From contig NZ_CP149514.1 of the NCBI RefSeq assembly GCF_045291545.1, forward strand, positions 1,984,001 through 2,048,000: 64,000 nt of DNA, given 5' to 3'. Each line of letters opens with the position of its first letter. The stretch's first letter is position 1. A program made the translations under genes and the position numbers. The notes beneath the pieces are model-generated. The model did not search any database. It was not told the origin of the DNA and was given only the letters and a program-made list of their open reading frames with translations. Below are positions 34,655 to 43,920 of the stretch, one piece after another. This DNA comes from Gallaecimonas sp045291545 (lineage in GTDB: Bacteria; Pseudomonadota; Gammaproteobacteria; Enterobacterales; Gallaecimonadaceae).

Positions 34655-37324
34655 ATGCAAAAACTGACGCTAAACAAACTCTCTAGCAAGCTATTCAAAG
34701 CCTGTGACATCCTTCGAGGCAAAATGGATGCTTCCGAATACAAGGAGTACATTTTCGGCATCCTGTTCCTTAAACGTATGTCGGACCAATTCCATAAAGA
34801 CTATCAAGCAAAAGTCAGCGAGCTTAAAGCAGAAGGGCATGACGATGATGAAATCGAGCTTTTGCTGGAAGACGAAGAACAGTTCGACTTCTACGTGCCT
34901 GAAAAAGCGCGTTGGGAAAACCTCAAGCACTTGAAAACCAACGTAGGCTCTGGGCTTAACAAAGCACTGGAAGCATTGGAAGAAAGCAATACCAAGAAAG
35001 GCTTGGAAGGCGTACTCAAGCACATTAACTTCAACCGTAAGGTGGGTAAAAAGCCTATACCTGATGAGCGTCTGGTTGAGTTTATTCAGCACTTTGACAG
35101 CATCCCACTCTCAAATGATGATTTCGAATTCCCCGATCTATTGGGCGCAGCCTACGAATACCTGATCAAATACTTTGCTGACAGTGCAGGCAAAAAAGGT
35201 GGTGAGTTCTACACCCCTGCCGAAGTAGTGCGCTTGCTGGTAGAAATTCTTGAGCCTGCAGAAGGCATGGAGATTTACGATCCCACCTGTGGTTCGGGCG
35301 GTATGCTGATCCAAAGTCGCAATTACGTGCAGGAAACGGGCGGCAACGTTAAGAAAATTCACCTGTTCGGCCAAGAAGACAATGGCGGCACCTGGTCTAT
35401 CTGTAAGATGAACATGATCTTGCACGGAACAGGTGGTGCAGACATTGAAAATGGTGACACGCTAGCCACACCACTGCACCGAACCAAAGATGGTGAAGTG
35501 CGTCCTTTCGACCGCGTAATTGCCAACCCGCCGTTTTCACAAAACTACAAGAAAGCGGATATGCAGCTCAAAGAACGCTTCAACACCTTTATGCCAGAGT
35601 CTGGTAAAAAAGCAGACTTGATGTTTGTGCAGCATATGGTGGCCTCGCTTAAAGCGAACGGTAAAGCTGCTGTGGTAATGCCTCATGGTGTATTGTTCCG
35701 TGGCGCAGAAGAGCGTACTTGCCGCCAAGACTTTATTGAGCGTGGCATTCTTGAAGCCGTGATTGGTCTGCCGCAAGGTTTGTTCTACGGTACGGGCATT
35801 CCAGCCTGTGTGTTGGTGCTAAACAAAGCAGGGCGTGAAAACCGTGACTCAGTGCTGTTTATTAACGCTGACCGTGAATATCGTGAGGGCAAAAACCAAA
35901 ACAGCCTACGCCCTGAAGATATTGAGAAAATCACCAGCGTCTACAAAGCGATGCTGGAAGATGAAAAGCACCCGGGCGTCGAAAAATATGCGCGTTTGGT
36001 TCATAAAGACGAACTGGCGCGTGAAGGTTACAACCTCAATATTCGCCGCTATGTCGATAACAGCCCTGCACCTGAGCCTCAAAACGTTAAAGCGCACTTA
36101 AATGGCGGTATTCCAACCCAAGAAATTAATGCGCTGCAAAACACTTGGAATGATTACCCAGGCTTGAAAGAAAGCCTGTTCGTTCCACGTTCTAACAACG
36201 AGTTACAAGACTTTTCTGAAGAATTTGAAGCGCTATCATCGCTTAAGCCGCACATTGAAAACTACCCAGCAGTATTGAAAAAACATACGGATTTCCAAAC
36301 CGTGTTGGATGATTGGAAAAAAGACTTTGCTGGCTTTGAAGCTTTGGGGGACAAAAAGCTCGGTGATGAAGGTGTATTTGCACTGCGCCGTGAATCTCTG
36401 AACACCATTGAAAAGCACCTAATGCCGATCAAACTGCTCAACCAATACAAGGTGCGTGGTGCGTTAGCAGATTGGTTTAAAACATTGGAAGCCGATTTTA
36501 AATCTGTTGCTGCAAGCGGCTGGAATGCAGAGCTCATTCCAGACGAAGTGCTGTTTGCCAGCCAGTGCGCGGATGTGGTGGAAGAGCTGGAGATCAAACA
36601 AGCGCGTATCACTGAGCTACAAGCCTTTGTTGATGCAGCCGATGAAGAAGACTACGAGCCGACCGATGAAAACCCTGCGCTGCCGTCTGAGTATGTTAAA
36701 CAGCTTAAATACGAGCTAAAAGATCACAAAGCGACGATCAAAACCAGCCTGGCAGTGCTGAAAGCCCAGATCAAAGATGCGTTTATCCAACTGAAAAACA
36801 GTGCTGAACTTCCAAAAGGCACCAAGCAAGGGGATTTTTCTAAAGGACTAACGGCTAAAGAGCTGAACTTTGCTGTTCATAGCGAGATTCTTGCGCTCGC
36901 GGATGAACTCGGCGTTCAGTTAGATAACCTTGAGCTGATAAAAGAGCACGCGCGAAAAGGCGCAATGGCGGCTGCTGAAGCATCTGCAATTGAAGGCAAG
37001 CTTGCAGCACACAAAGCGTTGGAAGATGAATTGAAGCAACTGAAAGCAGAAATCAAGGAAACCGAAAAACGCCGTGATGAACTGCTTGAGGCTGCCCGAG
37101 CGGCAATCACACTAGAACAGGCGAAAATGTTGATTCTGGAGCGGTTCAAAACCGAGTTAGATCGCCAATACCAAAGCTATGTGCGTGCCTTGTTGCTTGA
37201 CCGTATCGCTGCAATCGAGAACCTACACCGTAAATACCAAGTTACCGCCAAAAGCATCATTGCCAAGCGAGAGCAGGAAGCGAGCAAATTAGCTGGCTTT
37301 ATGAAGGAGCTTGGCTATGAGTGA
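34655..37324 (+). CDS. hsdM: Type I restriction-modification system, M subunit
   Basis: HsdM is the adenine-N6 methyltransferase of a type I RM enzyme. Residues 1-150 form the helical N-terminal domain (LSSKLFKACDILRGKMDASEYKEYIFGILFLKRM). The catalytic part follows with GGEFYTP (about 185), motif I DPTCGSGGM (from residue 209) and motif IV NPPF (from 291). At 889 residues it is much longer than the usual 500 or so: residues from about 500 form a helical extension with heptad-like coiled coil (AHKALEDELKQLKAEIKETEKRRDEL near the C terminus). It is followed by overlapping hsdS. Confidence 0.95.
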   Translation: MQKLTLNKLSSKLFKACDILRGKMDASEYKEYIFGILFLKRMSDQFHKDYQAKVSELKAEGHDDDEIELLLEDEEQFDFYVPEKARWENLKHLKTNVGSGLNKALEALEESNTKKGLEGVLKHINFNRKVGKKPIPDERLVEFIQHFDSIPLSNDDFEFPDLLGAAYEYLIKYFADSAGKKGGEFYTPAEVVRLLVEILEPAEGMEIYDPTCGSGGMLIQSRNYVQETGGNVKKIHLFGQEDNGGTWSICKMNMILHGTGGADIENGDTLATPLHRTKDGEVRPFDRVIANPPFSQNYKKADMQLKERFNTFMPESGKKADLMFVQHMVASLKANGKAAVVMPHGVLFRGAEERTCRQDFIERGILEAVIGLPQGLFYGTGIPACVLVLNKAGRENRDSVLFINADREYREGKNQNSLRPEDIEKITSVYKAMLEDEKHPGVEKYARLVHKDELAREGYNLNIRRYVDNSPAPEPQNVKAHLNGGIPTQEINALQNTWNDYPGLKESLFVPRSNNELQDFSEEFEALSSLKPHIENYPAVLKKHTDFQTVLDDWKKDFAGFEALGDKKLGDEGVFALRRESLNTIEKHLMPIKLLNQYKVRGALADWFKTLEADFKSVAASGWNAELIPDEVLFASQCADVVEELEIKQARITELQAFVDAADEEDYEPTDENPALPSEYVKQLKYELKDHKATIKTSLAVLKAQIKDAFIQLKNSAELPKGTKQGDFSKGLTAKELNFAVHSEILALADELGVQLDNLELIKEHARKGAMAAAEASAIEGKLAAHKALEDELKQLKAEIKETEKRRDELLEAARAAITLEQAKMLILERFKTELDRQYQSYVRALLLDRIAAIENLHRKYQVTAKSIIAKREQEASKLAGFMKELGYE

Positions 37325-38618
37325 TTTCTGCGTAGGCTCTGAGCTTCCGAGTGGCTGGAGTTGGCGTCAGCTTGGTGAAATTACCGAAATTGACCAACAA
37401 AGTTTATCTGGGCGTACCGATTCTAAGTTTAGCTTTTGTTACATCGACATTTCATCAGTTAGTACTGGTTACATTTCTGAACAATTAGAAACTTACCAGT
37501 TTTCTGAAGCACCCAGCCGGGCTCGCCGAGTTTTAAGGGATTTTGACATTTTAATGTCAACAGTAAGGCCAAACTTGAAATCCTTTGCGATGTTCAAAGG
37601 CAGTGACTTCCCCACAGTAGCGTCCACTGGTTTTGCCGTTTTAAGCCCTGGCAATGAGTATGATCAGCAGTACATTTATGCTTGTTTGTTGTCAGAAGTG
37701 ATATCTCAACAGATACAAAGAGTTGCCGTTGGTTCGAATTATCCAGCAATAAATAGTAGTGATGTAAAGAAGCTGTGGATTCCATTCCCTACGTTACCCG
37801 TACGGGAAAAAATTGGAGGCATATTAAAGACAATCGACAACCAAATCGACGCCACTCAAGCCCTCATCGACAAATACACTGCTATCAAGCAAGGCATGAT
37901 GGCAGATTTGTTTAGCCGAGGTATCGACCCAGAAACCAAAGCCCTTCGTCCAACGTTTGAAGATGCTCCAGAGCTTTATCATAAGACGCCATTGGGGATG
38001 TTGCCGAAGGGGTGGGGTGTTGAGGTGTTAGGAGATCTAGCATCGATTGCTTCTGGAATAACTCTTGGGAAAGATTTGTCGGGAGTGCGAACTGTACTTG
38101 TTCCTTATTTACGTGTAGCGAATGTTCAAGATGGCTACTTGGATTTATCGGAAGTGAAGAGTATTGCTGTTCCTGAAGTAGATGCGGATAAATATGTTCT
38201 GCAATATGGTGATGTACTGATGAACGAAGGTGGAGACTTTGACAAGCTAGGTAGGGGTACAGTGTGGAGAGAAGAAATCCCAGGATGCTGTCATCAAAAT
38301 CACGTGTTTAGGGTTCGAGCCGATACTCGAAAGCTACGGTTTGATTATTTGGCATATTGGTCAGCCTCATCTTTTGGTAAGCATTACTTTGTTCTTAATT
38401 CAAAACAGTCCACTAACTTGGCTTCAATTAATTCGACACAATTAAAAGCCTTTCCGGTTGCAAACCCGGCGCTTGAAGAGCAAGAAGAAATTGAGAGCAG
38501 ACTTCAAAGTGTTGATGGCCTGCTTAGCTCGAGTAAAGATGAGCTAAAGAAATTGAACGCCCAAAAGTCCGGCCTAATGCAAGACCTCTTAACAGGCAAA
38601 GTCTCAGTACCCGCATAG
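37317..38618 (+). CDS. hsdS: Type I restriction-modification system, specificity subunit
   Basis: The 433-residue HsdS has two target-recognition domains in the usual order. TRD1 (about 10-160) begins LPSGWSWRQLGEIT. A conserved helical spacer (TIDNQIDATQALIDKYTAIKQGMMADLF) joins it to TRD2, which begins LPKGWGVEVLGDLASIASG, and a second spacer closes the chain (LKKLNAQKSGLMQDLLTGKVSV). The ATG at 37317 has AAGGAG upstream and lies inside the hsdM stop region. The two recognised half-sites cannot be read from the sequence. Confidence 0.94.
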   Translation: MSDFCVGSELPSGWSWRQLGEITEIDQQSLSGRTDSKFSFCYIDISSVSTGYISEQLETYQFSEAPSRARRVLRDFDILMSTVRPNLKSFAMFKGSDFPTVASTGFAVLSPGNEYDQQYIYACLLSEVISQQIQRVAVGSNYPAINSSDVKKLWIPFPTLPVREKIGGILKTIDNQIDATQALIDKYTAIKQGMMADLFSRGIDPETKALRPTFEDAPELYHKTPLGMLPKGWGVEVLGDLASIASGITLGKDLSGVRTVLVPYLRVANVQDGYLDLSEVKSIAVPEVDADKYVLQYGDVLMNEGGDFDKLGRGTVWREEIPGCCHQNHVFRVRADTRKLRFDYLAYWSASSFGKHYFVLNSKQSTNLASINSTQLKAFPVANPALEEQEEIESRLQSVDGLLSSSKDELKKLNAQKSGLMQDLLTGKVSVPA

Positions 38619-38682
38619 ATTACGCAAATGAAAATATGGCAGCAGGGCAATGCTTTGCTGTTAGTAATAAGGATATCAAACA

Positions 38683-41600
38683 ATGTCAGAGTACCAATTG
38701 GTTGAAAAGCCGCTGCTAAACCAGCTTAAAAGCATGGGCTGGGAGGTGACGGATTTAGGGCAAGGTGTGCCTACCGACCCAACCACCAGCTTTCGCAGCT
38801 CTTTTCGTGAAGTCATCTTAAAAGACATTTTTAAAGCCGCAGTACATCGCATCAACACCACTGATGACGGTAAGCCCTGGGTGACAGATAACCAACTGGA
38901 TGTCTTGCTCGATGATGCCACAGACTTTGGTACTCACAAATTACTGGCGGCTAATGAAGAGTTTATTGGCCGTCTCCACAAATGGCAGCTCGACCGCAAT
39001 GAACTGACAGGCGAAGAAGATCCTGTTGTTCAGCTGATTGATTTTGATAACTGGGACAATAACACCTTCACCGCCATCAATCAGTTTCGCGTTGATACGC
39101 CTGGGTTGGGGAAAGAGCACATTCGCCCTGACATTGTTTTGTTCGTCAACGGCCTGCCGCTGGTGGTGATTGAGTGTAAAGAACAGTCACAGCATTGCTG
39201 TAACCCAATGGCAGCAGGCATTGACCAATTGCGCCGCTATGCAGACTTGCGCGAGCCTGAACACAGTAAACTGCGCGAAGGTGAACCTGCTCTGTTCTTT
39301 ACCAACCAGTTGATGATCAGCACCTACGGTGATAATTGCAAAGTGGGCACCATCACATCGAATGAAGATTATTACTTCAACTGGAAAACCATCTACCCCG
39401 ATACTGAGCCTTATATTGCACCAGAAATTGGCACCCATCGCAGCCAGGAAAAGCTCGTTCAAGGCATGCTCCACCCACAACGGCTGCTTGATATCACCCG
39501 TTGTTTTACCCTGTTTATGGATACTGACAACGGTCCACGTGTAAAGGTGATTTGCCGATACCAGCAATTTCGCGCGGTGCAGAAAATCATTGAGCGTATG
39601 GAGCAGGGCGAAACGGGCATTCAACGTTCAGGCGTGGTTTGGCATACCCAGGGAAGCGGAAAAAGCCTGACCATGGTGTTCTTGGTGCGTAAGCTTCGTC
39701 GCCATCCAGAGCTGAAAAGTTACAAGGTACTGATGGTCAACGACCGGAGTGACCTTGAAGAGCAACTGACCAATACCGCAGCGTTAATTGGGGATACGGT
39801 CGTTGAGATCAAGAGCACCAAGGATGCAAAGGAGAAGCTGGCGAACGACACCTCGAACACTAACATGGTGATGGTGCATAAGTTCCGAGAGCAAGACAGC
39901 AGCTTCCTGCCGGAATCCGTTCGTAAGCTGTTATCTAAGCATCTCGCAGAAGCAAAAGAAGCAGGTGACGTTGAACGCATTGAAGAGCTAGAAGCGGATT
40001 TTGATGCTGAAATCGTCATGCATCGACCTTTCGGCGTGATCAATGCCGGTGAAAAAGTATTGATCTTGGTGGATGAAGCGCACCGTACCCAACGAGGCGG
40101 AAAAGACCGTCCCAGCCTTTCAGACAACCTGTTTGATGCTTTCCCAAAATCAACTCGCGTGGCGTTCACGGGAACGCCGCTTATCGCTGACCACCACACT
40201 TATCCAACCTGGAAGCGTTTTGGCGTTAGCCAGGAAAAAGCCTATATCGATAAATACAAGCTTCAGGATGCCGTCGATGATGGTGCGACGTTAAAAATTC
40301 TCTACGAAGGTAAAACCGCTGACAGTGCGATTTACGATAAAGCGGGGTTTGATACCAAATTTGAAGATCTCTTTGCGGACAGAACAGAAGAAGAGCTAAG
40401 AGAGATCCGTAAAAAGTACGGTGCAGAAGGGGATATTCTTGAAGCAGAAAAGCGCATTGAAGCAATTGCTGAGGACCTAGTAAAACACTATATACGGAAG
40501 ATTTTACCAGCAGGCTTTAAAGCTCAGGTGGTGTGCTCTTCCAAGCAAGCAGCGATTCATTACCAAACCTACATTGAAAAAGCGTTGGCGAAAGAAATTG
40601 GCTTATATAAAAAGCAGACAGAGCAATGTATCGATAAAGCCTGGCTTGAACGCCTTGAGTTATTGAAAACGGCGGTAGTGATTTCCAGTGATGACACCAA
40701 TGAAGCCGCGTCTTTCACCTATGCCAGAAAGCAAGCCAAAGAGCTAAAAGCCGTCGAGAGCTTCAAAAAGAAGTTTGATCACAGCAAGCCAAATACCGGC
40801 GTCGCTTTCTTGATTGTCTGCGACATGCTGTTAACGGGCTTCGATGCGCCCATTGAACAGGTGATGTATCTCGATAAAAAGTTGCGAGAGCATAACTTGC
40901 TGCAAACCATTGCCCGTGTGAACCGCACTGCGAAAGAAAAGCAGCGTGGGTATATCGTCGATTATATTGGTCTGGCTCATCACCTGCGAGATGCACTGTC
41001 GATGTACTCACAAGATGATCAAGACGACATTCTGGAAAGCTTGCAAAACATTGATAGCGAAGTGCCGGTTTTGGAAAGCCGTTACCGCCGATTGCTTCAG
41101 CTGTTTACCGAGCTCAAGGTTCACAACATTGAAGCGTTTGTGAATCAGAAGCTTAGTGTCGATGAGCACTATCAAGTTCAGCTGCAAGCGATCGCAGTTT
41201 TAGAAGATCCTCGCCAGCGTGACAGTTTTAACGTGTTCTTGAAGAAGTTTCTTCAAAGCATGGACATCATTATGCCGAGCTCCTTGGCTGACTCATACAA
41301 AACCCCGATGTACCAGTTTGTGCATATGCAAGCGAAAGCGCGCCAGCGTTATCAAGATGACAGCATGAGCTTCCAAGGCGTGGGCGCAAAAATTCGTCAC
41401 CTTGTGAACGAACATCTAATTAGCCTGGGTATTAACCCTAAAATTGAACCGATTGACCTTTTCAGTAATGCGTTTATGACACATATAGGTCAAGAGCCGG
41501 ATTTACAAGCGCAAGCCAGTGAGATGGAACACGCCATTCGTAAGCACTGCAAAGTGAATGCGGATGATGACCCAGTATTTCACAAAAAAATGAGTGAGAA

Positions 41601-42669
41601 GCTGGATGACATAATCAAAAAGCACTCAGGCAACTGGGAACAAATGATCTTAGAACTGGGCGCTTTGCGAGATGAAATCGACGCGGGACGAGGCCCAAAT
41701 GCTCAAATCGCCGATCCATTCTTCGATCTGATTGTCAGCATTGCATTCCCAAGTGACGAGCCTGTTAAAGAATTGAACAAGGTGAAGGCTTGTGTCGACG
41801 CCATCATGGAAGAGCTAGGCGAGAATATCAGCAGCCTGGATTTCTGGGAGCGTGAGGACTTAGTGTCTGAGTTGAGAGGACGCATAAAAAAACGCTTTAT
41901 TCTCAGTAAAGTACCGCAATTGAAAGACGCACGTGAACAGCTAACGATTGAGGTGGTGGCTCTGGCGCGTAGACGGGAGCTTTTGATTCTGTCCGATCAG
42001 GCGTTGAACCACCGTATCGATGAAGTTATCGAAAAACTTCGTGCTATAGATCCTAAATCGTTGCAGAGACAAATCAGTGAGCAGCCAGATTTATCCATGC
42101 TGAAATATGATTTGGATGGCGTTGATTTGTATCTTGCCCATGAACTAGAGCAATATGAGAGCTTCTATGAGTTAGCGTTGATTAAGATCGCTACTGATAT
42201 TAATTATGTAGAAAACGAAGAAGACCATTCAACACTGCCGTATGAGGTGCGAAAGCAGTTTAATTTGTTTGCAGATGATGTTCGCGAAGCCTTAGTCGAT
42301 ATTATCCTCACAATTCAATCAGGGCTCTCTTTCCCAGATTTAGAAGAAAGGCCGATTGTCGCTCTTAAAAGTACAGCTAGAGGGAGTTTTATTTACGATC
42401 TTGCTGTAGGAATAATGTCTTCTGGAGTCATTAGAGTTATAGAGCTGGCAGTCACGCAAGGACGACAACCAATAAAGAGTTTTCTATCTAGAGGAGAGCG
42501 GGTTGTGTCCGAGTTTCCAGCTTCAGTAGAGCGGAATCGAGCTGAACGAGGGCAAGATGAAGCGAAATATGGAATTACCCGAACGGAAGAGCAGTTGCTG
42601 GTAGATGAAGCGCTAAAGCAGCTTCGTGACTGCAATTCACCAAAGCAAGATAAGAAAAAATATCACTAA
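38683..42669 (+). CDS. hsdR: Type I restriction-modification system, R subunit
   Basis: The 1328-residue motor and nuclease subunit. The N-terminal endonuclease domain has RPD (D150) and IECKE (E164 to K166), the PD-(D/E)XK triad. The helicase has Walker A QGSGKS (about 323-328), DEAH (464-467) and FTGTPL (motif III), then RTQGSGK-linked motifs V-VI (IARVNRTAKEKQRGYIVDY). The large C-terminal part is helical. AAGGA precedes the ATG. Together with hsdM and hsdS all three subunits are intact. Confidence 0.95.
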   Translation: MSEYQLVEKPLLNQLKSMGWEVTDLGQGVPTDPTTSFRSSFREVILKDIFKAAVHRINTTDDGKPWVTDNQLDVLLDDATDFGTHKLLAANEEFIGRLHKWQLDRNELTGEEDPVVQLIDFDNWDNNTFTAINQFRVDTPGLGKEHIRPDIVLFVNGLPLVVIECKEQSQHCCNPMAAGIDQLRRYADLREPEHSKLREGEPALFFTNQLMISTYGDNCKVGTITSNEDYYFNWKTIYPDTEPYIAPEIGTHRSQEKLVQGMLHPQRLLDITRCFTLFMDTDNGPRVKVICRYQQFRAVQKIIERMEQGETGIQRSGVVWHTQGSGKSLTMVFLVRKLRRHPELKSYKVLMVNDRSDLEEQLTNTAALIGDTVVEIKSTKDAKEKLANDTSNTNMVMVHKFREQDSSFLPESVRKLLSKHLAEAKEAGDVERIEELEADFDAEIVMHRPFGVINAGEKVLILVDEAHRTQRGGKDRPSLSDNLFDAFPKSTRVAFTGTPLIADHHTYPTWKRFGVSQEKAYIDKYKLQDAVDDGATLKILYEGKTADSAIYDKAGFDTKFEDLFADRTEEELREIRKKYGAEGDILEAEKRIEAIAEDLVKHYIRKILPAGFKAQVVCSSKQAAIHYQTYIEKALAKEIGLYKKQTEQCIDKAWLERLELLKTAVVISSDDTNEAASFTYARKQAKELKAVESFKKKFDHSKPNTGVAFLIVCDMLLTGFDAPIEQVMYLDKKLREHNLLQTIARVNRTAKEKQRGYIVDYIGLAHHLRDALSMYSQDDQDDILESLQNIDSEVPVLESRYRRLLQLFTELKVHNIEAFVNQKLSVDEHYQVQLQAIAVLEDPRQRDSFNVFLKKFLQSMDIIMPSSLADSYKTPMYQFVHMQAKARQRYQDDSMSFQGVGAKIRHLVNEHLISLGINPKIEPIDLFSNAFMTHIGQEPDLQAQASEMEHAIRKHCKVNADDDPVFHKKMSEKLDDIIKKHSGNWEQMILELGALRDEIDAGRGPNAQIADPFFDLIVSIAFPSDEPVKELNKVKACVDAIMEELGENISSLDFWEREDLVSELRGRIKKRFILSKVPQLKDAREQLTIEVVALARRRELLILSDQALNHRIDEVIEKLRAIDPKSLQRQISEQPDLSMLKYDLDGVDLYLAHELEQYESFYELALIKIATDINYVENEEDHSTLPYEVRKQFNLFADDVREALVDIILTIQSGLSFPDLEERPIVALKSTARGSFIYDLAVGIMSSGVIRVIELAVTQGRQPIKSFLSRGERVVSEFPASVERNRAERGQDEAKYGITRTEEQLLVDEALKQLRDCNSPKQDKKKYH

Positions 42670-43349
42670 TGCAATACAAAGATATCACATACAGCTTGAA
42701 ACAGAGCAAGCGAAAGACCACCAGCATTTTTATCGAACGGGACGGGAGTGTTACTGTGCTTGCGCCTGAAAATTACGATATTGAAAAAGTAGAGAGCATC
42801 ATTGAAGAAAAACGGAGCTGGATTTATCGCAATCTTGCTGAGTGGGAAGATCTTAACCGCACCAAAGTCGAGCGGGAGTTCGTTAGCGGTGAGGGCTTCC
42901 CCTACCTGGGCTGTAATTATCGCTTAAAGCTGGTGGACGAGCAGAAAGAAGATTTGGTCCTGAAAAATGGTTACTTCCTGATGCGCCGTGATAAAGCGGA
43001 ATATGGTAGCGAGCTATTCAAACACTTCTATCGCACCAAAGGGCTATCTCGCATTAGTAAACGGGTAGAGCATTTCGCCCCAAAGCTAGGAGTGGATTAT
43101 CGTGCAATCCGAGTCATGGAGCTTCAGCACCACTGGGCCTCGTGCTCACCAAAAGGCGACCTCAACTTTCATTGGCGTTGCCTGATGGCACCACTCGCAG
43201 TCCTGGATTACATCGTAGTGCATGAGCTTGCTCACCGCATTGAGCGAAATCATAGTGCTTCTTTTTGGAATTTGGTTGATAAAGTCATGCCGGACTATCA
43301 AAAACATGTTTCTTGGTTGAAGCATAATGGCGCAGGGATGTCTCTTTAG
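42669..43349 (+). CDS. YgjP-type zinc metallopeptidase
   Basis: The 226-residue protein is of the DUF45/WLM (YgjP, SprT-like) metallopeptidase type. The zinc motif HELAH (residues 185-189) followed by R-NHSASFW is seen, with the supporting QHHWASCSPKGDLNFHWRCLMAPLAVLDYIVVHE segment just upstream. It starts in the hsdR stop codon (TAATG), so it belongs to the hsd operon. Such peptidases regularly accompany type I RM systems; their substrate is not known, but self-protection by removing HsdR is conceivable (inference). It is the last gene before the repeat region. Confidence 0.88.
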   Translation: MQYKDITYSLKQSKRKTTSIFIERDGSVTVLAPENYDIEKVESIIEEKRSWIYRNLAEWEDLNRTKVEREFVSGEGFPYLGCNYRLKLVDEQKEDLVLKNGYFLMRRDKAEYGSELFKHFYRTKGLSRISKRVEHFAPKLGVDYRAIRVMELQHHWASCSPKGDLNFHWRCLMAPLAVLDYIVVHELAHRIERNHSASFWNLVDKVMPDYQKHVSWLKHNGAGMSL

Positions 43350-43465
43350 TTTATGTGGTGCGCTTAAATCCAGAAATATACCTCCGTTTTGAATTATCAA
43401 TCCCTTTCTTACTAAGTGATTTCTATCTCACTCCGAGCCTAGGTCATATCTTGTATATATCCGAG

Positions 43466-43759
43466 GGATTTATTCGGCGCGTCCTTGCGCCTTACCCGCT
43501 CGCTACGCACGGAGCCAGCCTGCGGCTGTTCCAGTTTGTTCCCGGCAAACTGGTGGCTCGGGCCGTCACGATTTGTGTTAGCTGAGGCTTCCTAACGGAA
43601 GCCGAGCCGGGGGGATTTATTCGGCGCGTCCTTGCGCCTCACCCGCTCGCTGCGCTCGGGGCCAGCCTGCGGCTGTTCCAGTTTGTTCCCGGCAAACTGG
43701 TGACTCGGGCCATCACGATTTGTGTTAGCTGAGGCTTCCTAACGGAAGCCGAGCCGGGG
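43466..43759. repeat. Two 147-bp tandem repeats ending in a tmRNA 3'-end segment
   Basis: Units 43466-43612 and 43613-43759 differ at about six positions (roughly 96% identical, counted by eye). Each unit contains a perfect hairpin CCAGTTTG-TTCCCGG-CAAACTGG (43531-43553 and 43678-43700) and GGCTTCC-TAAC-GGAAGCC (43586-43603 and 43733-43750). The 15-mer GAGCCGGGGGGATTT, identical to the T-arm/acceptor part of the tmRNA 3' end (43925-43939), occurs at 43604-43618 and 43751-43765, at the unit junctions. A degenerate copy of the same junction precedes the first unit (43463-43474). Confidence 0.85.
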
Positions 43760-43876
43760 GGATTTCACTCGCACCATCCCTGGTGCTCGCCCTGCGGGCA
43801 GCGCTACGCGCTGTGCTAATCGGCTATCCTGCCGATTGGTGAACCCGTGGGGTTCATTCACACCACCAATACCTTC
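43760..43876. repeat. Chain of perfect hairpins between the repeats and the ssrA terminator
   Basis: After a third, divergent unit start, five perfect hairpins follow almost back to back: GCACCA/TGGTGC (43771-43786), GCCC/GGGC (43789-43799), CAGCGC/GCGCTG (43799-43813), AATCGGC/GCCGATT (43818-43837) and TGAACCC/GGGTTCA (43840-43856). No open frame. It is not a coding region and looks like a structured RNA or a packed hairpin element. Confidence 0.65.
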
Positions 43877-43920
43877 AAACAAACAAAAAGGCCACCTTAC
43901 GGTGGCCTTTTTGTTTGTTT
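43877..43920 (-). terminator. Terminator of ssrA
   Basis: Perfect 20-base arms around a GTAA loop begin at the CCA end of tmRNA and contain the T-run (GGCCTTTTTGTTTG on the minus strand). The outer arm shares its last base with the tmRNA CCA. Confidence 0.9.

Noticed and set aside
43604..43765. Additional tRNA-like genes at the repeat junctions
   Set aside because: Only the 15-base 3' segment of the tmRNA is present; no acceptor 5' strand, anticodon or D arm could be found.
43466..43856. CRISPR array
   Set aside because: Only two long units without spacers and no cas genes; the repeats are tmRNA-associated.
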